Part shown: positions 1 through 9,442 of the stretch, piece by piece | Layout: each line of letters begins with the position of its first letter | Numbering within the stretch: position 1 is the stretch's first letter | From: Planctomycetota bacterium | GTDB taxonomy: Bacteria; Planctomycetota; UBA1135; UBA2386 | Length of the DNA: 64,000 nt | Assembly: GCA_016235155.1 (NCBI GenBank) | Contig: JACRLW010000026.1 | Location: 77,771-141,770 of the forward strand | Direction: 5' to 3' | Made by a program: the position numbers and the translations under genes | Notes under the pieces: model-generated | Told to the model about the DNA's origin: nothing | Database searches by the model: none | What the model saw: only the letters and a program-made list of their open reading frames with translations

Positions 1-1
1 C

Positions 2-226
2 TCTTGGTTCGTCGCGAACCACGTGCACGAGGGACGCGAGAAGCTGAACTTCTCGACGTGGCTCGACGAGTATCCCGACGACGTCGACCAGGAAGACGCG
101 CGCGACGAATGCTGGGACGAGGTGAAGAAGGGCAAGATGCCGCTGCGCAGCTACCTGATCTCGCATCGCGACGCAGATCTGAGCGACGCCGACAAGGCGC
201 TCTTGAAGGCCTGGGCCGCTCGCTGA
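2..226 (+). CDS. Haem-binding domain protein, 3' end only
   Basis: The reading frame is open from the left edge of the window, so the start lies outside. The visible 74 residues contain HVHEGREKLNFSTW, then an acidic stretch, then KGKMPLRSYLISH and a final LLKAW. This order (HV..GR..LNFS.W, then MPL..Y...H.....S) is that of the small exported haem-binding domain found beside cytochromes in Bacteroidota and Planctomycetota. The family's CxxCH haem site would sit upstream and is not visible. The role, haem binding in the cell envelope, rests on the family only. The gene converges on the broken sulfotransferase gene, whose end is 16 bp away. Confidence 0.6.
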   Translation, partial: SWFVANHVHEGREKLNFSTWLDEYPDDVDQEDARDECWDEVKKGKMPLRSYLISHRDADLSDADKALLKAWAAR

Positions 227-242
227 GGGGGCCCGCGACCGA

Positions 243-1896
243 TCAGCGCGGCCCGAGCGCTTCGAACAACGGCGCGAGCCCGGCCTCGTGTCGTCGCCAT
301 GCCGCCACCGAGGTGCGGAACAGCGGCCGCTTGACCTGAAGCATGCTCGCCGTGCGCACGATCCGATCCGTCTCGTGGGACCGCAGGCAGCCCTCGTGCC
401 ACTCGAGACCGACGAAATCCAACAAGCGTCGCGGCGAAGGGCTGATCGCCCGCGAAGGTCTGGCGGAAGATCGACCAGCAGTTGTCCCGCGCGTCGCGGA
501 TGCAGTGCACGATCTTCGCGTTCGGCAGCATTGCCGCGATCGCGCCGAGCTGGAGGAAGTTGCCCGGGCACTTGTCGACGATGCGCTCGCTGTGCGGCGC
601 GAGCGGGCGCACCGCGGCGAGGTACTCCGCGGCGCCCTCGCGCAGGATCCGTTCATCGAGCGCGAGCGCCGGATCGGCGAGTTCGGGATGACGACGCACG
701 ATCGTCTCGACCTCGTAGAGCTCTCCGGCTCCGAACACGCGCGGATGCGTCGCGAGGATCTGCTCGGTCATCGACGTGTTCGACCGCGGCATCCCGAGCA
801 CGAAGATCATCCCGGGATCGGGATCCCCACGTCCGCGCAGGCGCTCCACGGTGGCACGGTCCCAGCGCCGCCGGATCGCGGCGAACTGGGCGCGGGCGTC
901 GTCGATGCTCCAGCGGATCGTGGCGCGCCGTGCGGCGTTGCCCCGCAGCAGCGCCTGGAACGAACCGCCCGCGTCGCCGAGATCGCCGCGGACCTTCGAC
1001 ACCGCAAACCAGAGTTCGTCCTCCGGCACCCCGGCGTTCTGGGGATCCGCGGCCGCCTGCTCCAGCCAGCGCACGTGGTCGTCTGGTTCGGTGAAGGTCT
1101 TGGTGAGGCACAACGGGATCCGCGCGGAATGGAACCGTGGTTCGATCCGGACCGCTGCCTCGTAGGCGGCGACGGCCTCTTCGCTGCGGCCGGCTTCGCG
1201 CAGCACCTGCCCGAGGTTCAGACGCAGCCCCGCCATGCGCGGCGCGAGCGCGATCGCCTTCTCGTAGCAGTGGATCGCGCGCTGCGAGTCGTTGCGGAGC
1301 CGCGCCAGCGTGCCCGCTCCGTTCCACAGTTCGGGCATGCCGGGCGCGACGGCGAGAGCGGCGTCGAGGAGCCGTTGCGTTTCCTCGATCCGCTTCTCGT
1401 TCATGCGCAGCATCGCGAGGTTGTGCATCGCGCGTGCTGCACGCGGATCGAGTTCGATCGCCTTCTCGTACGCCGCGGCCGACGCCGCCGCGTCGAGCAA
1501 CTTCTCGCAACAGACGCCGAGGTTGAACCATCCGAGGCTGCTCCTCGGGTCGAGCCGGACCATCCGCTCGAAACACGGCCGTGCCGCGCGGAACTTGTTC
1601 TGCGCGAAGAGGAGGTTGCCCTTCGTCGCGTGGTGCGACGGGTTCTTGTCGTCGAGCTTGATCGCCTTGTCGATCGATTCGAGCGCCGCATCGAACCGGC
1701 TCTGCGCGGCCAGCGCGCCGGCGAGGTAGGCGTGCGCGTCCGCGTAAGCCCGGTCGGCCTTGATCGCGGCGCGGAAGATCTGCTCGGCCTGGGGATACTG
1801 CCCCGCGCGTTGCGCGGCGAGTCCCTGCTGCAGGAGGAAGCGGACGTCGCCGCCCGACCTGGGGAACGGTGTGCCTGGAGAACCTGGACGCGTCAT
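243..1896 (-). pseudogene. TPR-sulfotransferase fusion, internally deleted and frameshifted
   Basis: The N-terminal two thirds read cleanly from ATG 1896: about seven TPR units, then the sulfotransferase PAPS loop FVLGMPRSNTSMTEQIL and the 3'-phosphate site PNAKIVHCIRDARDNCWSIF. After FAGDQPFA, near 425, the frame turns to nonsense. The family C-terminus (LLDFVGLEWHEGCL, then RTASMLQVKRPLF and WRRHEAGLAPLF) continues in another frame to a TGA at 243-245. Related proteins have about 45 residues between these parts, carrying YDLE..G.YYR.Y..LM.HWR..LPG and YEDLV. That segment is absent, so a deletion of roughly 135 nt with a frame change is inferred. Such proteins usually sulfate carbohydrates or peptides. 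A longer upstream start exists but adds atypical sequence. An assembly collapse is the alternative to a real pseudogene. Confidence 0.75.
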
Positions 1897-1965
1897 GTCG
1901 CGGGCGCCGGAGGATACCCGTGAAGTTCTTGGGCGGCGGGCTACGTTCGCGACCTCGGTGCGACC

Positions 1966-2175
1966 ATGACCAGCGATCCGACGGACTTCGATCCGACGAA
2001 GACCTTGCTCGAACTCGTCGATGCGTGTCGCGAATGGAATCGGACCGACGACCCGGACGCACGCGACGCCGCGCGCGCCGACGCGATCGATGCACTCGAG
2101 GAACTGCTGGAGTGGTTGAAGGGCGGCGACGACCTGCCGAATCCCGACGGGATCGCCGGTCATCTCGACACGTGA
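1966..2175 (+). CDS. Small acidic hypothetical protein
   Basis: This 69-residue protein starts at ATG 1966 and is strongly acidic (many D and E). It has a predicted helical core around LLELVDACREWN and AIDALEELLEWLKGG. It has no signal peptide and no membrane segment. It is divergent from the sulfotransferase pseudogene, with 69 bp between the two starts, and its end faces the PP2C gene 10 bp away. The amphipathic helices and the absence of low-complexity arginine runs suggest a real gene rather than an antisense shadow. I do not recognise the family and assign no function. Confidence 0.5.
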   Translation: MTSDPTDFDPTKTLLELVDACREWNRTDDPDARDAARADAIDALEELLEWLKGGDDLPNPDGIAGHLDT

Positions 2176-2185
2176 CGCGACCGAT

Positions 2186-2968
2186 TCACGCGCGCGTCAC
2201 GGCGATCGCGAGGTTGTCGCGACCGCAAGCGGCGCCGGGCGAGGGCTCCGCGAGCGCGGTCGCCCCCGCCGCGCGGGCCAGCGCGAGCGGATCCCACGCG
2301 TTCGCCGCCGCGAGTTCGCGCAGGCGCGCAGGCTCGACGCCGACGCCCTCGCCAAAGGCGTCGCAGAGTCCGTCGGTGTAGGCGATCACCAGGTCGCCGG
2401 CGGCGCACGCGAAGCGGTGCGACGGCCGCGCGCGGAGGAGCGACTCGCATCCCCCCGGTCGCACGAAGTCGCGGTCGGGAACGACCGGTTCGCGCACCCC
2501 ACCCACGCGGTCGAGCACGACGAGGCGCGAATCCCCGAAGCACAGGGCGCGGCCCTCGCCGCTCGCCCGGTCGATCACCGCGACGACGAGCGTCGTCGCC
2601 GTCGCGGAGTTCTCCGGCGACGGGAGCGCGGCGAGGCGATGCAGCAGTTCGTCGAACGAAGTCTCGTCGAGGGCCGGTGGTCGGGCCGCGATCGCTTGGA
2701 TCAACGCATGGCTCGACTCACGACCGAAGTGCGCGTCGGCGACGGCGAGCACCGTCGTCGCGCCGCATTCGACGACGCAGCAAGCGTCCTCGTTCGGGTA
2801 GTTCCGGTTCCCCTTCGACGCCCAGAACCGCGGTTCCGGCACGGCTCCCGGCGACGTGGCGAGCGCGCTGCGGCCGCCGCGGGTCGCCGCAGCGCTGACG
2901 CGCTCGAAGAGACGGTGATCGGCGCCGAGCATCACGAGGCGCTCGATCGCCGCCGGAGCGCCGGTCAC
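2186..2968 (-). CDS. PP2C-family protein phosphatase
   Basis: This predicted cytoplasmic Ser/Thr phosphatase has 260 residues. Visible PP2C motifs in order are KGNRNYPNEDA (metal-binding region), VADAHFG in place of the usual DGHGG, ATTLVVAVI, the GDSR motif, YTDGLCDAFG, and a C-terminal CGRDNLAIAV carrying the metal-binding Asp. The GTG start at 2968 is chosen because it overlaps the stop of the upstream lipoprotein as GTGA and the homology begins after it; a longer reading from 3055 would run through that gene. The pair is probably co-transcribed and translationally coupled. A regulatory link with the Hanks-type kinase at 9.4-12.3 kb is possible but not shown. The substituted DGH motif leaves activity uncertain. 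Confidence 0.75.
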   Translation of the reverse strand: MTGAPAAIERLVMLGADHRLFERVSAAATRGGRSALATSPGAVPEPRFWASKGNRNYPNEDACCVVECGATTVLAVADAHFGRESSHALIQAIAARPPALDETSFDELLHRLAALPSPENSATATTLVVAVIDRASGEGRALCFGDSRLVVLDRVGGVREPVVPDRDFVRPGGCESLLRARPSHRFACAAGDLVIAYTDGLCDAFGEGVGVEPARLRELAAANAWDPLALARAAGATALAEPSPGAACGRDNLAIAVTRA

Positions 2969-3237
2969 CTGCCCTCGTACGACTCCGGCGTGTTCTCGCC
3001 GCCGTAGGGATGGACGTCCCAGAACCACTGGAACGGGAACGTCACGACGTCCCATCCCAGCGCGACGGGGAACGCCAACACGGTCCCGCCGGCGCGCACG
3101 AAGACCGACTTGCTCGGCTCCGGTGGGTCGTAGGCGCTCTGCTCGCCGCGCGACCAGTGCACGAGGTGGGACGTGGCGCAGGCGTTCAGGGCCACGAGGA
3201 GCGCGAGGGGGAGCAGACGGACGAGCCGAGACTTCAT
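2965..3237 (-). CDS. Small lipoprotein, YceK-like
   Basis: This is a 90-residue exported lipoprotein. It has a signal sequence with a basic start (MKSRLVR), a hydrophobic core and a lipobox LNAC around residue 19, predicting lipid attachment to that Cys. The mature part contains VLAFPVALGWDVVTFPFQ, resembling the YceK/YidQ group of small outer-membrane lipoproteins of unknown function. Its TGA overlaps the GTG start of the PP2C gene (GTGA), so the two form a tight operon. The start at 3237 faces the M14 peptidase start, with 117 bp between them for divergent promoters. Confidence 0.75.
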   Translation of the reverse strand: MKSRLVRLLPLALLVALNACATSHLVHWSRGEQSAYDPPEPSKSVFVRAGGTVLAFPVALGWDVVTFPFQWFWDVHPYGGENTPESYEGR

Positions 3238-3354
3238 GGCGGTGGCGGAATGTAGCCCGCGAAGACGGTGCGGCGCGCGCCGATCTTCCGGCGCCGGGCT
3301 TCCCGATTCGCCGGTCGTGGCCCGCGCGCGGCGCAGCCGCTATCCCTTTCGCCG

Positions 3355-6171
3355 ATGCGCCGCTCGTTCCGGATCCGTCTCGCCGCCTGCACCGTCGCCG
3401 CCTGCTGCGCAGCCCCCGCGCTCGCTGCGCAGGACCACGAGTTCCTTCCCGGCACGGTGCGCGACCCTGCCGTGCCGTCGCAACAGGACGTGCTCGGCTT
3501 CGCGACCGGCGAACGGATCACGACCCACCGCGACGTCGAGCGCCGGCTCGCGGCGCTCGATGCGGCGTCGGATCGCGTGCGCGTCGAGACCTACGGGGCG
3601 AGCGTCGAAGGCCGCGCGTTGTGGTTGGTGTTCGTCTCCTCGCCCGCCAATCTCGCGCGGCTCGACGCCGTGCGCGCATCGATGCAGCGCCTCGCCGACC
3701 CGCGTGGAGTCGCCGAGGACGAACTGCGCCGCCTTGCCGACGAGACCCCCGCGTTCACGTGGATCGCGTGCTCGGTCCACGGCGACGAGATCTCGCCGAC
3801 CGACGCCGCACTCTGGCTCGCATGGCACCTCGCGTCCGCTCGCGGCGACGCGCTCGTCGACAAGATCCTCCACGAGACGATCGTCGTGCTCGATCCGCTG
3901 CAGAACCCCGACGGCCGCGAGCGCTTCGTGTTCACGTCCGATCAGACGCGCGGTCGCTGGCCGAGCGCCGAGCCCGCCGCGGCGGAGCGCGATCAACCCT
4001 GGCCGGCGGGGCGATTCAACCACGCGCTCTTCGACATGAACCGCGACTGGTTCGCGCTGACCCAGCCGGAGACGCGCGCGCGGGTGAAGGCCTTCCTGCG
4101 GCATTGGCCGGTCGTCTTCGTCGACGCGCACGAGATGGGGACGAACTCGAGCTACTACTTCGGGCCGCCGGCCGAGCCCCTCAACCCCGAGATCTCCCCG
4201 GCGCAACACGCCTGGCTCCTGCGCTACGGGAAGAACAACGCCGCGTGGTTCGACCGATGGGGCTTCGACTACTTCACGCGCGAAGTCTTCGACTCGTTCT
4301 ATCCCGGCTACGGCGAGGGCTGGCCGACCTTCCACGGCAGCATCGGCATGACCTTCGAGGAGTCGTCGGTGCGCGGCCTGGTCGCATGGCGCGAGGACGA
4401 CACCACGAAGCGCTACGTCGACTCGGTGCGAAGGCAGGTGATGGCGTTCCTCGGCACCGCGGAGACCACCGCGCGCGACAAGGACGAGGCCCTGATGCGC
4501 TTCGTCGAGGATCGCCGCGGCGCCGCCGCCGAGGGCGAACGCGGCGCGATCAAGGAGTACGTGTTGCTGCCAGGACGCGATCCCGGTCGCACGGCCGATC
4601 TCGCCGCCCTGCTCGCCTTCCAGGGCATCGAGGTGCGTCGGCTCGTCGCGGCGACGACGAACGGCAGCGTGCGCGAGCACGGCGGCGGCGGCGAAGCAAC
4701 CTCGCGCGAGCTTCCGGCCGGCAGCTTCGTCGTGCGTCTCGACCAGCCCGCGAAGCGCCTGGCGCTCGTGCTGCTCGCGCGGCAGCAGGACATGAAGCCC
4801 GAGTTCCTCCAGAAGCAGATCGAGAAGGAGAAGCGGCGCGAGGACACGGAGATGTACGACGTCAGCGCGTGGTCGCTGCCGTTGACCTTCGGCGTCGAGT
4901 GCGTGGCGACCGGATCGTTCACGAGCGGCGAAGCCGTCCTGGTCGACGGGACTTCGCTCGACGAACCCGCGATCGAGCCGCAGCGCTTCGCGGACGCGAC
5001 ACCGGCGAGGGTCGCATACGTGCTGCCGTCGGCTCGCGCCGCGAGCCTGCGCGCGCTCGCGGAACTGCTCCGCGCCGGCGCGCGCGTGCACGTCGCGGGC
5101 AAGTCCTTCCGGATCGGCGAGCGACGCTTCGACCCGGGCAGCCTGATCGTGAAGGTCGCCGAGAACCCGCCGAGCGTGCACGCGCTGGTTCGCGCTCTCG
5201 ACGCCGCGTTCGCGCTCGACGTCCTCGCCTGCAACGACTCGTGGGTCGACGAGGGCGTCCACTTCGGCAGCAACGACGTGAAGTGGGTCAAGCCGCCGCG
5301 CGTCGCGATCGCGTGGGACCGGCCGACGGCGACGACCTCCGCGGGCGCCGTCCGTTGGCTGCTCGAGTGGCGATGCGGGCAGCCGGTGACCAGCGTTCGC
5401 ACCGACCGTCTGCGCAGCGCCGATCTCTCGCGTTTCGACGTCCTCGTCCTCCCCGACGGCGGTGACTACGGCGACGTGCTCGGCAAGTCCGGCGCCGAAC
5501 GCATCGCCGACTGGGTGCGCGCGGGCGGGACCCTGGTCACGCTCGGCGGCGGCGCGACACGCTGGCTCACCGGCAAGGACGTTGCGTTGCTCGCGAGCGA
5601 AGCCGAGAAGCGCACGAAGCCCGGCGACGAGAAACCGGAAGGGAGCAAGCCGGAAGACAGCAAGCCCGTCGAGAACAAGTCGGACGAGACGAAGCCCGAC
5701 GAGACGAAGCCCGACGAAGCGAAGCCCGCGGCAGCGGAGACGAGCGACGCCGAGACGTCGAAGGCGAAGAAGCCCGCCTACGACTACGAGCGCGCGATCC
5801 TCCCCGAGCACGAAGACCCCGCGGCGACGCCGGGCGCCCTGCTCCGCGTCGAACTCGATCCGGAGGAGTTCGCCGCGTTCGGCGCGGGCGACGCGGTCGA
5901 CGTGCTCTCGACCGACCGCGAGATCTACCTCCCACTCAAGCTCGACCAGGGCCGCAACGTCGGCGTCTTCGCGAAGCGCGACGCCTTGCTCCGCAGCGGC
6001 TTCGCGTGGGAGCACAAGCTCGACCAGCTCGCGCGGAAGGCCTGGCTCGTGCACCAGCCGCACGGCAAGGGTCACGTCGTCGCGTTCGCCGAAGACCCCG
6101 CGATCCGCGGCTTCTGCCGCGCGACCGAACGCCTCGTGCTGAACGCGGTGTTCTTCGGGCCGGCGTTCTGA
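3355..6171 (+). CDS. Secreted M14-family zinc carboxypeptidase-like protein
   Basis: This 938-residue exported protein has a signal peptide ending near ALAAQ, residues 1-23. The M14 zinc site is visible as HGDE at residues 142-145 and the third ligand in FVDAHEMG (His about 259). A conserved TFEES follows near residue 335 and may hold the catalytic Glu. Downstream lie a long region of unclear fold and a glutamine-amidotransferase-like stretch (LVLPDGGDYGDVLGKSGAE, then LGGGATRWL). A charged linker rich in KP, D and E spans about residues 753-806, before the C-terminal domain. ATG 3355 was chosen because the signal peptide starts there. Likely role: peptide breakdown in the periplasm or outside the cell. 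It is transcribed alone or with the hydrolase 38 bp downstream. Confidence 0.85.
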   Translation: MRRSFRIRLAACTVAACCAAPALAAQDHEFLPGTVRDPAVPSQQDVLGFATGERITTHRDVERRLAALDAASDRVRVETYGASVEGRALWLVFVSSPANLARLDAVRASMQRLADPRGVAEDELRRLADETPAFTWIACSVHGDEISPTDAALWLAWHLASARGDALVDKILHETIVVLDPLQNPDGRERFVFTSDQTRGRWPSAEPAAAERDQPWPAGRFNHALFDMNRDWFALTQPETRARVKAFLRHWPVVFVDAHEMGTNSSYYFGPPAEPLNPEISPAQHAWLLRYGKNNAAWFDRWGFDYFTREVFDSFYPGYGEGWPTFHGSIGMTFEESSVRGLVAWREDDTTKRYVDSVRRQVMAFLGTAETTARDKDEALMRFVEDRRGAAAEGERGAIKEYVLLPGRDPGRTADLAALLAFQGIEVRRLVAATTNGSVREHGGGGEATSRELPAGSFVVRLDQPAKRLALVLLARQQDMKPEFLQKQIEKEKRREDTEMYDVSAWSLPLTFGVECVATGSFTSGEAVLVDGTSLDEPAIEPQRFADATPARVAYVLPSARAASLRALAELLRAGARVHVAGKSFRIGERRFDPGSLIVKVAENPPSVHALVRALDAAFALDVLACNDSWVDEGVHFGSNDVKWVKPPRVAIAWDRPTATTSAGAVRWLLEWRCGQPVTSVRTDRLRSADLSRFDVLVLPDGGDYGDVLGKSGAERIADWVRAGGTLVTLGGGATRWLTGKDVALLASEAEKRTKPGDEKPEGSKPEDSKPVENKSDETKPDETKPDEAKPAAAETSDAETSKAKKPAYDYERAILPEHEDPAATPGALLRVELDPEEFAAFGAGDAVDVLSTDREIYLPLKLDQGRNVGVFAKRDALLRSGFAWEHKLDQLARKAWLVHQPHGKGHVVAFAEDPAIRGFCRATERLVLNAVFFGPAF

Positions 6172-6209
6172 GGCGGGGCCGGGCGAAGCACCCGAGCGGC
6201 GCTCGTAGC

Positions 6210-7508
6210 ATGTCGGCCATGCGCCGCGCCTTGCTCTTCATCGCGCCGACCCTCCTCGCGGTCGCGCGGGGAATCGCACAGGACGAGTCACCGGCGGTCG
6301 TCGATCCGCTGCGCCGCGAGATCCGCGTCCCGCTGCACGAGGGTGGCGTCGACACCGCCGAGTTGATCGAGGCGCTGCTCGGCGCGTACGAGCTCGACGT
6401 CGGCGCGCTCGATCTGCCGGATGCCCGCATCGATCTGCGGGGCGTGCGCGGACGACTCCTCCTGCTCGGCTGCAGGAAGGCGCTCCTCGACACCGTGAGC
6501 TTCGCTCGGGCGCTCGACGACCGCGAGCTCATCGTCGTCATCGACCGCGTGCGCGCGCGCGAGGTCCGCCGCGAGCTCCGCGCGAACCTCGCGAAGCTGG
6601 CCTCTCGCCTCACCGGCGAGGACCTGCTCGAGCGCCGCTTCGACCTCGCGCTGCCCGCGACGATCGACGCGACGCGATCGCTCGTCGTGCTCGTCCACGG
6701 CGTCGAGAGCAGCCCCGAGGTCTGGCAGGACCTGCGCGCGTTCCTCGCCGGGAGCGACTGCCAGCTCGCGACGTTCTCCTGGCCGAACGACGAATCCTGT
6801 GAGCTCGCCGCGGCGGAGCTGGCGAAGTCCCTGCGCGCGCTCGGCGAGCAGCGCGTCCGCATCGTCGGGCACAGCGCCGGCGGTCTGATCGCGCGCGCGA
6901 TGCTCGAGGATCAGAAGCTCGATCCCGGCAACGTCGAGATGCTGATCCAGATCGGTGCGCCGAACGCCGGCTCGCGGCTCGCAGGCCTGCGCTTCGCGCT
7001 CGAAGCCGCTCACCTGTTGCGCGACGAACCCGGCGCCGACGCCTATGGCGAGGCGCTGCTCGCCGGCCTGCGCGCCAACCTGCTCGACGGACTCGGCGAA
7101 GCCGGCGGCGACCTCCTGCCGGACTCGGTCTTCCTCACGCGCCTCGCCCGCCGCCCGCGCAACCCCACGGTTCGCTACCACCTCGTGCTCGGCACGCGGT
7201 CGGTGCTCAGCGAACGGCAACTCGAAGCGCTGCGCGAACGCGCGCACACCCTGCTCGACCGCTCCCCCGCGACGCGCGTCGCGCAGGACAAGCTCACGGC
7301 CTGGATCGACGGCCTCGACGAACTCGTCGACGGCCACGGCGACGGCGCGGTCGCGGTCGAACGCGGCGCGCTCGACGGCGTGGAACCCGTGCTCGTCCCT
7401 CTCGACCACGTCGGGCTGGTCCGGCTGCGCGGATTGCTCGGTCGCATCGACGACGCCGCCGATCACCCGGTCTTCTCGCGCGTCCGCGCCTGGCTCGCGG
7501 AGGACTGA
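6210..7508 (+). CDS. Secreted lipase-like alpha/beta hydrolase
   Basis: The protein has 432 residues with a short signal peptide (MSAMRRALLFIAPTLLAVA; a second ATG at 6219 is also possible). Residues 30-150 are a helical N-terminal region. The hydrolase core begins at SLVVLVHGVESSPEVW (oxyanion region). The nucleophile elbow is VGHSAGG, with Ser at about residue 222, followed by IGAPNAGSRLA as in PGAP1/DUF676-type lipases. The late acidic residue and His are likely in GDGAVAVERG and the LDHVGL region. It starts 38 bp after the M14 peptidase and is probably in the same operon. The substrate cannot be deduced. Confidence 0.8.
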   Translation: MSAMRRALLFIAPTLLAVARGIAQDESPAVVDPLRREIRVPLHEGGVDTAELIEALLGAYELDVGALDLPDARIDLRGVRGRLLLLGCRKALLDTVSFARALDDRELIVVIDRVRAREVRRELRANLAKLASRLTGEDLLERRFDLALPATIDATRSLVVLVHGVESSPEVWQDLRAFLAGSDCQLATFSWPNDESCELAAAELAKSLRALGEQRVRIVGHSAGGLIARAMLEDQKLDPGNVEMLIQIGAPNAGSRLAGLRFALEAAHLLRDEPGADAYGEALLAGLRANLLDGLGEAGGDLLPDSVFLTRLARRPRNPTVRYHLVLGTRSVLSERQLEALRERAHTLLDRSPATRVAQDKLTAWIDGLDELVDGHGDGAVAVERGALDGVEPVLVPLDHVGLVRLRGLLGRIDDAADHPVFSRVRAWLAED

Positions 7509-7620
7509 TCGGGACCCGAGCCCGCCGGAATCCAAGGTCTTTGTGTCTGCCGTACGGCGGTCCTCCGATCCAGTCGGAAGACCCGGCCCTTCGCCGGCAC
7601 CCGATTCGAGGTTTGCCCCC

Positions 7621-8856
7621 ATGACCGCCCGCCCCCTGTTCCGTGCCGCCTTCGCGCCGATCGCCCTTGCCATGAGCCTTGGCGCCCAGACGACTCCCGA
7701 GTTGATCGGCATCACGGCCGCGACGCCGTTCGTCCGCACGCGCGACATGGCGCTCTGCCGCGAAGGCACTTGCGCACCGCTCGGCTTCCCCGCGATGGCC
7801 GCGCATCCCGCGGCCGGAGGAACCGGGTACGACCCGACGCGCGGCGGCGTGTGGATCAGCAACGGGACGATGGTCGCGTGCGTGTCGGCGGACGATTGCC
7901 GCTACCTCTGCGCCGCCGCGCCGCTCGCCGGTTCGCGCGCCTTCGTCTCGGGTCTCGCGGTCGACGAGATCCGTACGCGACTCTGGCTCACGGACACGGC
8001 GAACACGATCCACACCTACGAACTGCGCTGCCCGCTGACACTGCCGCTGTCGTCCTGCACCGCGAGCGTGCCCGCCCGTCACACGATCGGCGGCATCGCG
8101 ACCGCCGACGTCGACGGTCTCGTGATCTGGTCGTCGTCGGACTTCTCGGGTACGGCGCCGCCGGGGAACGTGCTCTACGTCGCGCCGATGACGCGCCCGT
8201 GCACGCCGACGTGTTCGACGCCGCTGCCGGGTTGCGGTCTCTCCGCAATGGGTCCGATCCACGGCGTCGCGTACGACCAGTGCAGCCGCATGGTCTGGGT
8301 GACCGACGGCTTCAAGACGCTCGGCCTCGTGCTCGACACCCGGACCTGCGCGCTGACGCCCACGCACTGCTGCGCGCCGTCGACCACCGAACCGTTCATC
8401 GGCCTCTGTGTGAAGCCGAGCCGCGCGACCGTGAGCGGGCGAGCGTGCGTCCATCCGGCCTGCGGTCCTTGCACGCCGACGACCAGCATCGGCACCGCCG
8501 GCGATCCCGCGATCGGCAACCCGAGCTTCACCGTCACGCTCAGCGGCGCGCCGCTCGCGACCACCGCATGGCTGATGCTCAGCCTTGGTGGTCCTTGCGT
8601 GAGCCCCGGTGCACCGGCGCCTGCGCCGTTCTGCGGCCTCCTCGTCGTCGACCTGAGCGTCCCGCCGATCGTCATCGGCCCGGTCACGACCGCCGGCCTC
8701 GCGGCGTGCACGGGCAGCGCGGCGATACGCGTGTCGGTGCCCGCCTCGCTCGGCCTCTGCGGACTGCACGGCTGCGCCCAGTGGATCGGGATCTGCGCGG
8801 CCGGCGCGGGCGGCGTACTGAGCCCCGGACTGTCGTTCGCGCTCAGCGGGACGTGA
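7621..8856 (+). CDS. Cys-rich secreted protein with C-terminal beta-domain
   Basis: This 411-residue protein has a signal peptide ending MSLGAQ near residue 23. The mature part contains repeated motifs suggestive of a beta-propeller: GTGYDPTRGGVWISNGTMV, VDEIRTRLWLTDT, DVDGLVIWSSSDFSG and YDQCSRMVWVTDGF all have the hydrophobic-x-W blade pattern. Cysteines are unusually numerous and paired (CTPTCSTPLPGC, THCCAPS), suggesting disulfide bonds outside the cytoplasm. The last 115 residues, from GTAGDPAIGNPSF, resemble the C-terminal domain shared by other secreted proteins in the window. The gene overlaps the end of the convergent sigma factor gene by 14 bp. Function is unknown. Confidence 0.75.
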   Translation: MTARPLFRAAFAPIALAMSLGAQTTPELIGITAATPFVRTRDMALCREGTCAPLGFPAMAAHPAAGGTGYDPTRGGVWISNGTMVACVSADDCRYLCAAAPLAGSRAFVSGLAVDEIRTRLWLTDTANTIHTYELRCPLTLPLSSCTASVPARHTIGGIATADVDGLVIWSSSDFSGTAPPGNVLYVAPMTRPCTPTCSTPLPGCGLSAMGPIHGVAYDQCSRMVWVTDGFKTLGLVLDTRTCALTPTHCCAPSTTEPFIGLCVKPSRATVSGRACVHPACGPCTPTTSIGTAGDPAIGNPSFTVTLSGAPLATTAWLMLSLGGPCVSPGAPAPAPFCGLLVVDLSVPPIVIGPVTTAGLAACTGSAAIRVSVPASLGLCGLHGCAQWIGICAAGAGGVLSPGLSFALSGT

Positions 8857-9442
8857 ACGCGTCGCCGCCCGACGCGCGCCGCGCGAGTTCGAAGAGCCGG
8901 CGCAGGCGGTCGAAGGCGCGGTGCGCGGCGCGCTGCGCGGCGTCGTGCGCGATGCCCAGGCGTTCGGCCTGCTCCTGCAGCGGCACGCCTTCGCTGGTCC
9001 AACGCACGAGATCGCGGTCGCGCGGCGGGAGCGCCGCCATCGCCTTGATCGCGAGGACGACGAGTTCCTTGCGCTCGGCGAGCGTCGAGGGACCCGGCTT
9101 GCTGCTCGCGGGCAACCGCGCGCTGGTCGCGCCCGCCGCGGAGTGATCCCGGTCGGACAGCGTGAGGCGCAACACGCGCGCGGCGCAGCGCTTGCCCGCC
9201 TTGTAGTGATCCGCGCGATCCGCGACGTGCCGTCGCGCGAGGGTCGCGAGCCAGGCGCGGAACTCCGGCTCGCCGCGGTATGCGAATCGCTCGCGCTCGG
9301 CGAGCGCGCGCGCGTGCGTGCCCTGCACGAGGTCGTCGAGCGTCTCGAACGCAAAGAGCCCGCGCGCGTGGTTCTCGAGGAACGCGCGCAACCACTCCGC
9401 ATGCACCACGAGCAGCGCCGGCAGTTCGGTCGCGTGGTTCAT
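8843..9442 (-). CDS. ECF-type RNA polymerase sigma factor
   Basis: This protein has 199 residues and two sigma domains. The region-2-like part has WLRAFLENHARGLFAFETLDDLVQGTHARAL and FRAWLATLARRHVADRADHY. The region-4-like part has ALPPRDRDLVRWTSEGVPLQEQAERLGI and a recognition helix near AAQRAAHRAFDRLRRLFE. Its ATG overlaps the TGA of the kinase gene (ATGA), so the two are translationally coupled. This is the kinase-plus-sigma arrangement typical of Planctomycetota ECF groups, where the kinase is thought to control the sigma factor. The inference is that this sigma factor is activated by the adjacent transmembrane kinase. Confidence 0.8.
   Translation of the reverse strand: MNHATELPALLVVHAEWLRAFLENHARGLFAFETLDDLVQGTHARALAERERFAYRGEPEFRAWLATLARRHVADRADHYKAGKRCAARVLRLTLSDRDHSAAGATSARLPASSKPGPSTLAERKELVVLAIKAMAALPPRDRDLVRWTSEGVPLQEQAERLGIAHDAAQRAAHRAFDRLRRLFELARRASGGDAFTSR

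Noticed and set aside
5612-5772. Acidic KP-rich repeat in the M14 peptidase as a tandem DNA repeat
   Set aside because: It is a low-complexity protein linker with imperfect units; no exact DNA repeat array.
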